This document shows, in pieces, positions 1 through 8,303 of a DNA stretch of 64,000 nucleotides (its first letter is position 1; the number at the start of each line of letters is the position of its first letter). The translations under genes and the position numbers were made by a program. The DNA is taken from positions 186,001 to 250,000 of the forward strand of contig CAWGUE010000010.1 in the NCBI GenBank assembly GCA_963825595.1, written 5' to 3'. This DNA is from JARFQH01 sp963825595 (GTDB lineage Bacteria; Desulfobacterota; Desulfobacteria; Desulfobacterales; SG8-13). Under the pieces are notes generated by a model that did not search any database, had not been told where the DNA came from, and saw only the letters and a list, made by a program, of their open reading frames with translations.

Positions 1-306
1 GGTACGGCAACCCCGTGATTGGCGGCCGGCCGGCGGCGCCGGACCGCGTGTGCGCCGGCGAACCGGTGTCGGCGGCGGTGCCGGACAGAATAAGTTCTAA
101 CACTGAATCCTGCCCGTCATTTCAAAAGGAATGTTTATCAATCAGCATTTCGCCCCCCAATGCCCTCCAGATGAAGTCGTCCAAATCGCACAAGATGTCA
201 AACTTTTGCTGCCGATGATTACCGGAGGTTGCCACCTCGTCTTTGATGCTTAGATTGCTCACTATACTCAGAACTTTCGGATCGTCAATATCAGCGAGGA
301 AGCGTT
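1..306. other. left edge, no confident gene
   Basis: No convincing gene is seen. The first 100 bases are visibly richer in G and C than what follows, and one frame is open from the edge to about 218, but its composition changes abruptly and resembles no family I know. A short frame from the ATG at 131 to a stop near 253 (about 40 codons, containing PPDEVVQIAQDVKLLLP) has protein-like composition and could be the tail of a decayed gene. A GAGGAAG ribosome-binding site for the next gene lies at about 296-302. Confidence 0.3.
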
Positions 307-1365
307 ATGAAGAGAGATCTTTTAACAAGACTGGACGAGGATGGAATCGTCTGCGCCGAAGGCTACCTTTTCGAAATGGAACGCAGAGGTTATCTGACAG
401 CCGGTGAGTTTGTTCCGGAGGTGGCGCTGGAGCATCCCGAGGCGCTCAAAACCCTGCACCGGGATTTCCAGCATGCCGGTTCGGACGTCATTCAGGCCTT
501 TACCTACAATGCCCACCGGGAAAAGATGCGGGTCATTGAAAAGGAACATTTACTGGAGCCCTTAAACAGGGCGGCTCTGAAGATCGCCAAAGAAGTTGCC
601 GGGGAGGTTGAGGAGGATCAGGAACCAAACCTTGTCGCCGGAAACATCTCCAATTCGAATATTTGGAACTCTGAAGATAAAAACAGCCATCAACAGGTTC
701 GGAAGATGTTCGAAGAAATGGTCGGCTGGTCAGTGGATGAGGGAGTCGATTACATCATCGGCGAAACTTTCTATTTTGCGGAAGAAGCATTCTGTGCCCT
801 GGACGTCATCAAAAAAGCCGGATTGCCCTCGGTGATCACGATTTCTCCTATGGGTGAGAATATCATGCGCGACAACTGGAAGGTTGTCGACACGTGCAGG
901 GAACTGGAGCAGCGGGGCGCTGATGTGGTCGGAATGAACTGTTTCAGAGGTCCGGCGACCATGATGCCTTACTTGAAAGATATCCGCGATGCGGTCGCAT
1001 GCCATGTGGCCGCGTTGCCGGTTCCCTACAGGACGACGCCCGAGCAATCGACCTTTTTCAACCTTGACGATAACAATGGCTGCAAAGTTCCGTCACCCCA
1101 CAACAGAACGTTTCCAACAGCCCTTGATCCGCTCTATTGCAACCGTTATGAAATCCGCAAGTTTGCCAAGGAAGCCTGGGAGATGAACATTCGCTATATC
1201 GGCGTATGCTGCGGTGCCGCACCAATGCACATTCGGGAGGTCGCCGAGGCGATGGGGCGCAAACCCAAGGCGAGCCGCTACTCGGAAAACATGCGAAAAC
1301 ACTTCATGTACGGCAGTGACCCGCGGTTGCCAGAGCACATTACCGCGTATGGCAGCAAGGCCTAA
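307..1365 (+). CDS. homocysteine S-methyltransferase family protein (betaine-homocysteine methyltransferase-like)
   Basis: Predicted zinc-dependent methyltransferase that moves a methyl group from a donor such as a betaine or S-methyl compound to homocysteine, or uses a related thiol acceptor, in the cytoplasm. The 352-residue length fits a single-domain BHMT/MmuM TIM barrel. The N-terminal block (residues 10-60, with GYLTAGEFVPE and HPEALKTLHRDF) is BHMT-like. The zinc ligands are visible as Cys in GMNCFRGP (about residue 217) and the Cys pair in GVCCGAAP (about 303-304). The ATG at 307 follows a GAGGAAG site. The gene stands alone and converges on the catabolic cluster; no corrinoid protein or other methyl-transfer partner is nearby. 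The methyl donor cannot be told from sequence. Confidence 0.85.
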   Translation: MKRDLLTRLDEDGIVCAEGYLFEMERRGYLTAGEFVPEVALEHPEALKTLHRDFQHAGSDVIQAFTYNAHREKMRVIEKEHLLEPLNRAALKIAKEVAGEVEEDQEPNLVAGNISNSNIWNSEDKNSHQQVRKMFEEMVGWSVDEGVDYIIGETFYFAEEAFCALDVIKKAGLPSVITISPMGENIMRDNWKVVDTCRELEQRGADVVGMNCFRGPATMMPYLKDIRDAVACHVAALPVPYRTTPEQSTFFNLDDNNGCKVPSPHNRTFPTALDPLYCNRYEIRKFAKEAWEMNIRYIGVCCGAAPMHIREVAEAMGRKPKASRYSENMRKHFMYGSDPRLPEHITAYGSKA

Positions 1366-1765
1366 TTATAACCGATGGACCGCTGCTCCGCCTCGCCGTG
1401 TTTGTACCCGGAAAACCTCAATTGTGCCATCCACTTTTCGCGGATGGGCACTAGTTAAATGTCACGGCAAAGAATAGATGAATTCGATCAGCACAACTCA
1501 GTTGTGAGGACTGGGAGAGCAACCTGGTTGGAACGCAATCGGCGGACGGGCATTGTATTTATGACTAACCCGTCTTGTTACTATCGATATAATCCTCGCC
1601 TGTTGCTTTCAGCGGTTGGGCTCGAATGATGCCGATAATTGCCGATTGATATGCAAGAGGCTCCTAAAAAAATGGGAACCTCTTGCTGTGCCATACCCAT
1701 TTTTCGACCTATCGCCGGGTCAAGCTTCTGGGCCAGTCCCAAAATTGTTCTTGCGCAGCTTTGAA
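1366..1765. other. intergenic region between convergent genes, with two stem-loops
   Basis: 400 bases without a gene, between two convergent transcription units. It holds a solo copy of a repeated hairpin (1424-1451, listed separately) and a second stem-loop at 1654-1685 whose arms begin CAAGAGG and end CCTCTTG around an A-rich loop. The second could serve as a shared transcription end but has no T-tract on either side, so it is not called a terminator. Confidence 0.4.
1424..1451. repeat. solo copy of the hairpin associated with the 150-165 bp repeat family
   Basis: A stem-loop whose outer arms are GTGCC and GGGCAC and inner arms ATCC and GGAT. Its sequence closely matches the hairpin at 56591-56620 read on the opposite strand and, less closely, the one at 29150-29177. 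Those two copies lie directly beside full-length palindromic elements. Here no full element is adjacent, although the five bases flanking the hairpin resemble the junction seen at the other copies. Confidence 0.6.
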
Positions 1766-2956
1766 TCATCCAACTTTCAACACCACCGCCCCGGCGGTGT
1801 CGCCTGCCGCACACCCGGAAAAGAGCATGTAACCCCCGCCTTTCATCACCGTCTCCTCGATGCCCTCGATGATTAGCCGCGCGGCGGTGGGCGCCTGGGG
1901 GTGTCCGAAAATCAGCGAGCTGCCGAAATTGTTAAAACCATTGACGTCGATTTTCATCTGAGCGGCCATGTAGACGTCATTGGCGGCAAAGGGATTGTGG
2001 GTTTTGATGACCTTGGCGTCGGCAACACCGATACCGGCTTTGTCCAGCGCCATCTGGGCTGCCGGGACGACGGCCATGGCCATATGAGCTTTCTTGGTGC
2101 GGTGGTATCCATAAGAGATCACTTGTATTTCAGTATTCTGGTCGCTGCTCAACTCGCGCGCTTTTTCGCGCGTGGTCACCACCACCGCACAGTTGCCGTC
2201 TGCCGGATGCGTTTGGGAGCCAAAGGTAATTGTGCCGTTCGGCAGCACCGGCCGCAGGCCGGCCAACCCCTCGGCCGTTGTCGCCATGACCCCCTCGTCG
2301 GCATCGACCGTCAGCGTCTTTTTGCGTGACACTTTCACTTCAACCGGAAACATGTATCGTTTCTGGAAGGCACGGTCCTCCGCCAGGGCGTCCATGTACT
2401 GTTCGTAGCGGCGCATGGCCACGGCATCACACTGCTCCCGGGTAATGTCGGCTTCTTTGGCGACGTTCTCCGCCGTTTGAATCATCGATGTACCGCCCCA
2501 CGGATCGAAGCCGAAGTGGTCCATGACCCAGTTCTCGGAGATCACCTGGCCGCCGGGGCCCGCGGGGTTGGGCCAGATGGAATGGGGGCCGTTGGAGCAG
2601 CGGTCCACTGCCAGGGTGTAGCAATTCTGGTAGAGACCCGTCTCGATGCCCACAGCCGCTTGAAAGATTTCAGTGGTAGATGTGGAGCAGGCCTGGCTGA
2701 TCAATAGCCCGGGAGTGTCGACAGCGCCGATCAACGCCGCCGCCCACGGGCCGCCGTAAAACATTTTCGGTTGGCCGACAGTGATGCCCAGAATCAGGTA
2801 ATCAAACATCCCGGCATCCCATCCTTTAGTCGATAGCCAGCGTTGTGACGTTTCAGCGCCGAGGGTAATCGCATTTTCATTGGCCAGCGTTCCTTGCCAG
2901 CGGACAAACGGCGTGCTGTAATAGCCGCCATACGGAATAAAGGCTTTGGTCAACAT
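1766..2956 (-). CDS. thiolase-family acyltransferase (noncanonical active site)
   Basis: Thiolase-fold protein of 396 residues, expected to cleave or form 3-oxoacyl-CoA with CoA or acetyl-CoA in the cytoplasm. The nucleophile Cys lies in SQACSTSTTEI (about residue 90), and later blocks are KTHNPFAAND and GHPQAPTAAR. Two departures are notable: the usual GHPIGATG loop reads GHPQAPTA, and the terminal CxGxGxG block is replaced by FSGCAAGD. This places it among divergent, SCP2-like thiolases rather than with PhaA/AtoB. The ORF could begin at a TTG at 2959, but the adjacent ATG (2956) behind GGAGGA is preferred. It is the last gene of the minus-strand catabolic run, 63 bases after the acyl-CoA ligase, so an aromatic or alicyclic 3-oxoacyl-CoA substrate is likely but unproven. 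Confidence 0.82.
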   Translation of the reverse strand: MLTKAFIPYGGYYSTPFVRWQGTLANENAITLGAETSQRWLSTKGWDAGMFDYLILGITVGQPKMFYGGPWAAALIGAVDTPGLLISQACSTSTTEIFQAAVGIETGLYQNCYTLAVDRCSNGPHSIWPNPAGPGGQVISENWVMDHFGFDPWGGTSMIQTAENVAKEADITREQCDAVAMRRYEQYMDALAEDRAFQKRYMFPVEVKVSRKKTLTVDADEGVMATTAEGLAGLRPVLPNGTITFGSQTHPADGNCAVVVTTREKARELSSDQNTEIQVISYGYHRTKKAHMAMAVVPAAQMALDKAGIGVADAKVIKTHNPFAANDVYMAAQMKIDVNGFNNFGSSLIFGHPQAPTAARLIIEGIEETVMKGGGYMLFSGCAAGDTAGAVVLKVG

Positions 2957-3019
2957 CAAAGAAGTCCTCCACGATAAAAGGTGAGTATTAAAGTATTGTG
3001 TTCACTATACTCGCATATT

Positions 3020-4594
3020 TTATTTTTTTTTGCCGCTCTGGCCGAATTTCTCCCTGAGCTTACGATGAAGTATTTTTCCGGTCGGGGTGCGCGGCATTTC
3101 ATCCGACTCGATGAACATCACATCCTTCGGGCGCTTGAATCCGGCCAGTTTGTCCCGGCAACAATCCTTGATGACTTCATCGTTGATATCTTCTTTGCTG
3201 AATCCCGGCTTGGGAACGACAACGGCGATAACCTTTTCGCCCCACTTTTCGTCTGGAAGACCGATGCAGGCGCAGTCGAAAACGCATTCATGGCTGCCGA
3301 CGATTTCTTCCACCTCGCTGGGATAAACATGCTCGCCGCCGGTGATGATCATGTTGTCTTTGCGGTCGACAATTTCGAAAAACCCGTCTTCATCGCGCCG
3401 GGCCATGTCGCCGGCCGAAAACCAACCGTCGCAAAACGATGCGGCGGTTTTTTCCGGCAGCTTGTAGTACTCCTTGAACAGCATCGGGCCGCGGGAGAAG
3501 AGTTCTCCGACCTGGCCGGTCTGCACTTCCTTACCGTTTTCATCGAAGAGTCTGACGAAGTCGGTACCCAGGCTTTCGAAACCGATGGAGCCCAATTTCG
3601 TCATCTGGTACTCCGGCTTGAGTACGGTGACGATACCGGCTTCGGTCGATCCATAGCCTTCGTAGAGTTCCACGCCCGGGAAGAATTCCATGATGGCCAG
3701 CTTCATCGCCTTTCGTACCGGTGCCGAAGAACAAAGAAGTTTACGGATCGAGCTGACGTCGTACGTGCGCGCTTCTTTCGGCGCATTCAGGATCAGGTTG
3801 TAGTGGGTCGGAATGAGGGATATAAAGGTGATTTTCTCCCGCTCGACAATCTCCAAAATTTCTTCCGCCCGGAAGGATTGTGCCGGGTGTATGTATACCG
3901 AGGCACCGATGTAGGTAAAGGTGAAGGTGAAGAATGTCGAGTTGATGTGGCACAGCGGCATCACGTTCATGCAGATGTCGTGTTCGTTAAAACCGAAATC
4001 AACCGCGTTTATCAGGTAAAACGCCACATGGGAGGCATGCGTTCGTACCACGCCCTTGGGCTTGCCGGTGGTGCCGGAAGTGTAAATCAGAATCCAGGTG
4101 TCTTCCGGATCGACCACAGATGACGGCTCGCTTTCCGGTGCACTGGAGATAAACTTTTCGTAGGGGTGGTACCCGGTTTCCGCCGCACCCACAACGATGA
4201 GGTTCTCCGGGGGAATGTTTTTCAGACCGGATCGGATCGGTGCCACCGTGTCGGTGAACTGGTCGTGTACCACGAGCGCCTTGGCATCGGAATTCTCGAG
4301 GATGTATTCCACATCAGCGCTGACCAGGCGGAAATTGATCGGGACGATGACAAGGCCGGTTTTGGCCGTTGCCAGATACATTTCAATAATTTCGATACTG
4401 TTTTCCAGCAGCACCGCCACCTTGTCACCCTTGGCAAGCCCCAGGCCGAGCAGGCTGTGAGCCAACTTGTTGACCCGCCGGTTGGTTTCAGGATAGGTGA
4501 AGCGTCGCCGACTGTCTTGCAGGCATACCGTTTTAGGAAACTTCTTGGCGTTGACCTTCAGATTTTGCCCCAAATTCATCCAGCGGGCTGACAT
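3020..4594 (-). CDS. AMP-forming acyl-CoA synthetase/ligase
   Basis: ANL-superfamily ligase that activates a carboxylic acid to its CoA thioester through an acyl-adenylate. Seen in order: the P-loop YTSGTTGKPKG (about residue 170), YGSTEAG (about 310), the hinge region GDMARRDEDG with DRKDNMIITGGE (about 405-425), and the C-terminal catalytic Lys in RTPTGKILHRK (about 512). At about 524 residues it is of normal length. The frame is open to a TTG at 4618, but the ATG at 4594 sits six bases after GAGGTG and is preferred; the upstream part is a tandem repeat. The catabolic context suggests an aromatic, cyclohexane-type or medium-chain acid. The Lys region resembles the PRTxTGK motif recognised by bacterial Pat acetyltransferases. 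Confidence 0.88.
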   Translation of the reverse strand: MSARWMNLGQNLKVNAKKFPKTVCLQDSRRRFTYPETNRRVNKLAHSLLGLGLAKGDKVAVLLENSIEIIEMYLATAKTGLVIVPINFRLVSADVEYILENSDAKALVVHDQFTDTVAPIRSGLKNIPPENLIVVGAAETGYHPYEKFISSAPESEPSSVVDPEDTWILIYTSGTTGKPKGVVRTHASHVAFYLINAVDFGFNEHDICMNVMPLCHINSTFFTFTFTYIGASVYIHPAQSFRAEEILEIVEREKITFISLIPTHYNLILNAPKEARTYDVSSIRKLLCSSAPVRKAMKLAIMEFFPGVELYEGYGSTEAGIVTVLKPEYQMTKLGSIGFESLGTDFVRLFDENGKEVQTGQVGELFSRGPMLFKEYYKLPEKTAASFCDGWFSAGDMARRDEDGFFEIVDRKDNMIITGGEHVYPSEVEEIVGSHECVFDCACIGLPDEKWGEKVIAVVVPKPGFSKEDINDEVIKDCCRDKLAGFKRPKDVMFIESDEMPRTPTGKILHRKLREKFGQSGKKK

Positions 4595-4607
4595 ATTCAC
4601 CTCCATT

Positions 4608-4641
4608 AAAAGGCTCAAAGCTCAAAGCTGAAGGCTGAAAG
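4608..4641. repeat. degenerate 7-8 nt tandem repeat upstream of the acyl-CoA ligase
   Basis: Four imperfect copies of a unit close to AAGGCTCA/AAGCTGA lie just upstream of the ligase ribosome-binding site on the minus strand. The array lies between two cotranscribed genes, in the same position as the arrays at 8079-8180 and 17641-17672, although the unit differs. Confidence 0.6.
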
Positions 4642-4685
4642 TGATGGGTTCTGCAGCCGCAACGTCTCTGCTTTGATCTTTCAGA

Positions 4686-6764
4686 TTACAAACTTATTCT
4701 TGCATCGACCACCACGGCGGCATCTTCGAAGGCCATTACCGGGTTGAGGTCCATCTCCTTGATGGCCGGCAGATCGGAAACCATCTGTGAGAGTCGCAGG
4801 ATGATTTCCGCCAGACGGCCTTGATCGACCCCTTTCTGCCCCCGGACACCCTTTAAAAGAGGTGCCCCTTTTATCGAGGACAGCATCTCCTGGGCTTCGG
4901 CATCTGTCACGGGCGACAGGTTGAAAACGACGTCTTTCATAACCTCGACGTAGATTCCTCCCAGACCGAACATGATCAGATGGCCCAGACCGGCTTCCAC
5001 CTTGGCGCCCATGATCACTTCCAAACCGCCGGGCAGGTATTTTTGAACCAGAAATCGCAAGCCTTCAACGGCCAGTTTTTGCTGCATCCGCTCTACCGCC
5101 GCGCGCACCGCCTGGCTGTCGGTGACGTTCACGACGACTGCGCCCATATCGCTTTTGTGTACAACATCGGTGGCATCGGCCTTTACCACAACCGGAAAAC
5201 CGATGGTCTCGGCCGCTTTGATCGCTTCGGCAGAGTTAGCGGCCATCTGCCAGTCGGCCACTGGAATGCCATAAGCATCCAAAATCCCGTAAACCTCATC
5301 GGCCGACAGGTTTATACGGCCGGTCTGCTCGGCCTTAGCCAGAATAGCCTCCCCCTTACCCTTGTCGACATCGCCGAATGATTTCACCGCACCGATGTTC
5401 CGGCTGCGGATCGTGTGATAGCGCACCATGGCCGCCATGGCCCGGGCGGCTTCTCCGGGCAGACTGAAGCAGGGCACACCGCCGTCCTGCAGAATCCTTA
5501 CGACTTCGGTCCATTGGCGACGGTCGGTCATCAAGTTGCAGACGATCGGTTTTTTGCCCTGCCGGCTCACGTCGACGATCTCACGGGCGATACTCTCATT
5601 GTCGACAAAGAAGGGCGTCACGAAATTGATGAAGACACAGTCGAACGCTTCGTCCGCCATCATGGCATCCATACACGCCCTGTAATGGGCTGCCGTTCCG
5701 GTGGCCAGCACATCGATCGGGTTTTTAACCGAGGCTTCGGGGTAGAGGGTTTCTTTCAGAAGCGCTTCTGTTTTTTCAGACAGGGGCGGCAATCGGCAGC
5801 CGGCGCCAACGAGTATGTCGGTGGCGATCACTGCCGGTCCGCCGGTGTTGGTGATGATACCCACGCGATTTCCTTTCGGAATCGGCTGGGTCGCAAAGGC
5901 GGCGGCGGCCTGGATCAATTCCCCTTCGTCCAGAAATGTGACCACCCCGGCCTTCTTGAAGATCAGATCGGTGGCCAGATCCTCTTTTGCCAGCCCGCCG
6001 GTGTGGGATGCGGCCGCTTTGGCGCCTTCCTTTGTTCGTCCGGCTTTCATGGCCAATATCGGTTTTGCGGCGGCCACCTGCCGCACGGTCTGCATGAAAT
6101 TGGCCGGATCCCTGAGCCCCTCGACATAGGTAACGATGACGCGCGTCCCCTCGTCCTGTCCCAGGTAATCGATAATTTCCGGGATCGTAACGTCGCAGGC
6201 ATTGCCGTTGGAAGCGTAGATCCGCGTGCCGACACCCATGGCGGCAAAGCCCTGGTGGATGACCTCGGCGACCCCGCCGCTGAGGGCGACGATAGATATG
6301 AAGCCCGGCTCCGGTTTGGTGAAGGTGAAATTACAATACGCCCTGATATCGGGGTCCGAGTTGATGACCCCCTGGCAATTGGGGCCGAACATGCGGATGC
6401 CGTACTTGGCCGCCCGGGCGAGAAAATCCTTTTCGATGGCGTCGCCCTCGGCACCGGTTTCCGAAAATCCGCCGGAGTTAATGATGATGTGCTTGACTCC
6501 TTTTTTGCCGCAGTCTTCAACGGCCTGGGGGACAAATTTTGCCGGTATGACCATATGGACGACGTCGATGTTGTCCGGGCAGTCCATGATCGATTTGTAG
6601 GCCGTGATTCCTCGAATTTCATCCGCTTTCGGATTGATGGGATAGATCTCGCCTTTGAACCCAAAATCGATGAGGTTCTTGATCACACGATTGCCGATGG
6701 AGAGTTCCTTGCTCGATGCGCCGATGACGGCGACTTTTTTGGGCCTGAATAATGCGTCCAGCAT
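4686..6764 (-). CDS. ADP-forming acyl-CoA synthetase, fused alpha and beta subunits
   Basis: NDP-forming acetyl/acyl-CoA synthetase: acyl-CoA + ADP + Pi <=> acid + ATP + CoA. One 692-residue chain carries the CoA-binding domain (residues 2-130, starting LFRPKKVAVIGASS), the succinyl-CoA-ligase-like domains (about 145-450) with the phosphorylatable His in AASHTGGLA (about 255), and an ATP-grasp domain (about 470-692) with GFPVVVKADA and ending MDLNPVMAF. The start ATG at 6764 follows AAGGAGAG; a TTG 18 bases earlier is less likely. Such enzymes usually gain ATP from acyl-CoA at the end of fermentative or oxidative acid degradation. In this operon it could salvage energy or transfer CoA to the incoming acid. 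The substrate is unknown. Confidence 0.88.
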   Translation of the reverse strand: MLDALFRPKKVAVIGASSKELSIGNRVIKNLIDFGFKGEIYPINPKADEIRGITAYKSIMDCPDNIDVVHMVIPAKFVPQAVEDCGKKGVKHIIINSGGFSETGAEGDAIEKDFLARAAKYGIRMFGPNCQGVINSDPDIRAYCNFTFTKPEPGFISIVALSGGVAEVIHQGFAAMGVGTRIYASNGNACDVTIPEIIDYLGQDEGTRVIVTYVEGLRDPANFMQTVRQVAAAKPILAMKAGRTKEGAKAAASHTGGLAKEDLATDLIFKKAGVVTFLDEGELIQAAAAFATQPIPKGNRVGIITNTGGPAVIATDILVGAGCRLPPLSEKTEALLKETLYPEASVKNPIDVLATGTAAHYRACMDAMMADEAFDCVFINFVTPFFVDNESIAREIVDVSRQGKKPIVCNLMTDRRQWTEVVRILQDGGVPCFSLPGEAARAMAAMVRYHTIRSRNIGAVKSFGDVDKGKGEAILAKAEQTGRINLSADEVYGILDAYGIPVADWQMAANSAEAIKAAETIGFPVVVKADATDVVHKSDMGAVVVNVTDSQAVRAAVERMQQKLAVEGLRFLVQKYLPGGLEVIMGAKVEAGLGHLIMFGLGGIYVEVMKDVVFNLSPVTDAEAQEMLSSIKGAPLLKGVRGQKGVDQGRLAEIILRLSQMVSDLPAIKEMDLNPVMAFEDAAVVVDARISL

Positions 6765-6813
6765 TTTCTTCTCTCCTTGCAATTAAGTGAATGCGACACG
6801 TGAAATAAGCGGT

Positions 6814-8064
6814 CTATGCTCTTCCTTCTTCGAGTTGCTCGATGAAGGCCTCGACGTTGGTCTTGGTCTGTTCGTCTGACACCAGTCGCATGTCATTGAG
6901 ATCGCCGTTGATGACCAGGCTTGGGATTCCGGTGATCTTTTCCATTCTCTGAGGCATGCCGTAGCGACAGTTGGAGTTGTTTGGGCATGTCTTGGCATCG
7001 TGATAGATGATGCCGTCCACCTTGAAGAATTCGAGCATCTTTTTGATGTATTTTTCCTTGGCATCGTCGGCGCGGACAATGAACAGTTCGGTATAAGCGC
7101 GGGCCATGCTGTTGAAGGGATCATCCGGATCGAAAGCGCTGAAGATCCAGCTGTTGCAGTAAGTCGAGGCCAGAACACACGCTTTCAGTTCGGCAAACAT
7201 TTTCGAGTGGGTGCTGAGGCGTCCCCAGACGGGCATTCCTTCCCAGTATATCCGGAAATGTTCGCCCTCCACGGCTGCCTCGCCGGCGGTGATGCGCTCT
7301 TTCAGCTCGGCCAGCAGCAGCTTGTAGTAATCCACCGCCACCTGGGTGCCCCGCAGCACGACCGCCGGCCCCATGTGAATGGTGCCGTCGTAGAATGTCA
7401 GGGGGGAGGGGAGGGTGGCGGCGGTGTCGAGGACTTGCTTCCAGAGGTCCGAGCACTGCCGGGAGAGGGTCAGGACGCGCTTCAGTTCCTCGGGATCGAA
7501 TTTATGGCCCGATATTTCTTCCAAAGGGGCGATGAGCGCTTCCAGCTGCCGGGCAATCGATTCCACGTGCTTGTCCAAAACATCCCCAATCCCGCGGTGG
7601 GTGTGAATGCCGAGCAGCGGTACATTGAATTCCCGGGCATACCAGGCGAACCAGTCCTGCACATCGCGGCACTGATTGGTGTTGTAAACCAAAACGTCCG
7701 GCCGGGGGACTTCTTCAATCCCGGGATACGCTTTGGCGAGGGGGGTGACCCCTTTCAGATAGGCGCCCACATCGGCCGTCAGATAGGAGCAGATATCGGG
7801 CGAGTAGCCCATGGCATTGGCCACGGGAATCATGTCCGTGGCCATTCGCGATGCACCGAGCATCGCCCCGTGGTTTTCCGGAAAGTGGACCAGGAATCCC
7901 ATGGCACGCAGGATTTCAGCCGGTCCCACGCTCGTACACCAGGCGATCTTCCGGCTGTGGGTCTTTGCGGCGTCATTCAACTCGTAGAAGTATTCGGCCA
8001 TAATACGACCCATTTCCTTGGTGGCCTTGATCGGTTTGCGCAAGATTTTTTTTTCTTCAGCCAT
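6814..8064 (-). CDS. 2-hydroxyacyl-CoA dehydratase / BcrB-like / double-cubane-cluster-like protein
   Basis: Iron-sulfur protein of the 2-hydroxyacyl-CoA dehydratase D-component and benzoyl-CoA reductase B/C family. Members take low-potential electrons from an ATP-dependent activase and reduce a CoA thioester or a small molecule. The 416 residues include eight Cys at about 43, 92, 132, 204, 296, 303, 360 and 366. Cys43 lies in AWCTSVGPAEILRAMG, the usual first cluster ligand region, and the C-terminal domain has DAKTCPNNSNC. The ATG at 8064 follows AAAGGAAT. The gene for its probable activase lies just upstream, but no second catalytic subunit is present. True dehydratases and class I benzoyl-CoA reductases need two different catalytic subunits, so this may be a homodimer as in double-cubane cluster proteins (YjiM-like), or pair with a subunit encoded elsewhere. 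Confidence 0.78.
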   Translation of the reverse strand: MAEEKKILRKPIKATKEMGRIMAEYFYELNDAAKTHSRKIAWCTSVGPAEILRAMGFLVHFPENHGAMLGASRMATDMIPVANAMGYSPDICSYLTADVGAYLKGVTPLAKAYPGIEEVPRPDVLVYNTNQCRDVQDWFAWYAREFNVPLLGIHTHRGIGDVLDKHVESIARQLEALIAPLEEISGHKFDPEELKRVLTLSRQCSDLWKQVLDTAATLPSPLTFYDGTIHMGPAVVLRGTQVAVDYYKLLLAELKERITAGEAAVEGEHFRIYWEGMPVWGRLSTHSKMFAELKACVLASTYCNSWIFSAFDPDDPFNSMARAYTELFIVRADDAKEKYIKKMLEFFKVDGIIYHDAKTCPNNSNCRYGMPQRMEKITGIPSLVINGDLNDMRLVSDEQTKTNVEAFIEQLEEGRA

Positions 8065-8078
8065 GTCGTATTCCTTTC

Positions 8079-8180
8079 GGTTGGCCCGTTGGGCCCGTTG
8101 GGCCCGGTGGGCCGGTTTTGCCCGTTAGCCCGTTAGCCCGTTGGCCGGTGGGCCCGTTAGCCGGTTAGCCGGTTCAGCCC
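8079..8180. repeat. degenerate 8-9 nt tandem repeat, GCCCGTTGG type
   Basis: About eleven imperfect copies of a unit such as GCCCGTTGG, GCCCGTTA or GCCGGTTA fill the gap between the activase gene and the start region of the dehydratase-like gene. The array begins within about 15 bases of that gene's start codon. A shorter array of the same unit in opposite orientation lies at 8266-8303. The spacing is continuous, without unique spacers, so it is not a CRISPR array. Confidence 0.75.
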
Positions 8181-8265
8181 GTTTACCTTGTTGAAAACTG
8201 CCGCGACGGGATTCAAGTCGCTTGAGCAAATAGTTTGACAGACCAATCGGGGTTTAGTAATCGTA

Positions 8266-8303
8266 AACCGGCTCAACGGACTAACCGGCCAACCGGCTCA
8301 ACT
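8266..8303. repeat. inverted short array of the same 9 nt unit, overlapping the activase 3' end
   Basis: Four copies of AACCGGCTC-like units, the reverse complement of the units at 8079-8180. The array encodes the last nine residues (EPVGRLVR is the final part) and the stop codon of the activase gene, so the repeat has set the present C-terminus. Confidence 0.65.

Noticed and set aside
15..218. 67-codon plus-strand ORF at the left edge
   Set aside because: Composition shifts sharply half way, no ribosome-binding site, and no family resemblance; it may be the end of something outside the window but cannot be supported.
2981..4123. 380-codon plus-strand ORF opposite the AMP-forming ligase
   Set aside because: Antisense shadow; the ligase on the minus strand carries all family motifs.
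5415..6752. 445-codon plus-strand ORF opposite the ADP-forming synthetase
   Set aside because: Antisense shadow in GC-rich sequence; rich in His, Arg and Gly, and the opposite strand has a complete recognised enzyme.
7000..8136. 378-codon plus-strand ORF opposite the dehydratase-like gene
   Set aside because: Antisense shadow that also runs through the tandem repeat.
8079..8180. Possible CRISPR array
   Set aside because: Units are only 8-9 nt, degenerate and without spacers; no cas gene in the window.
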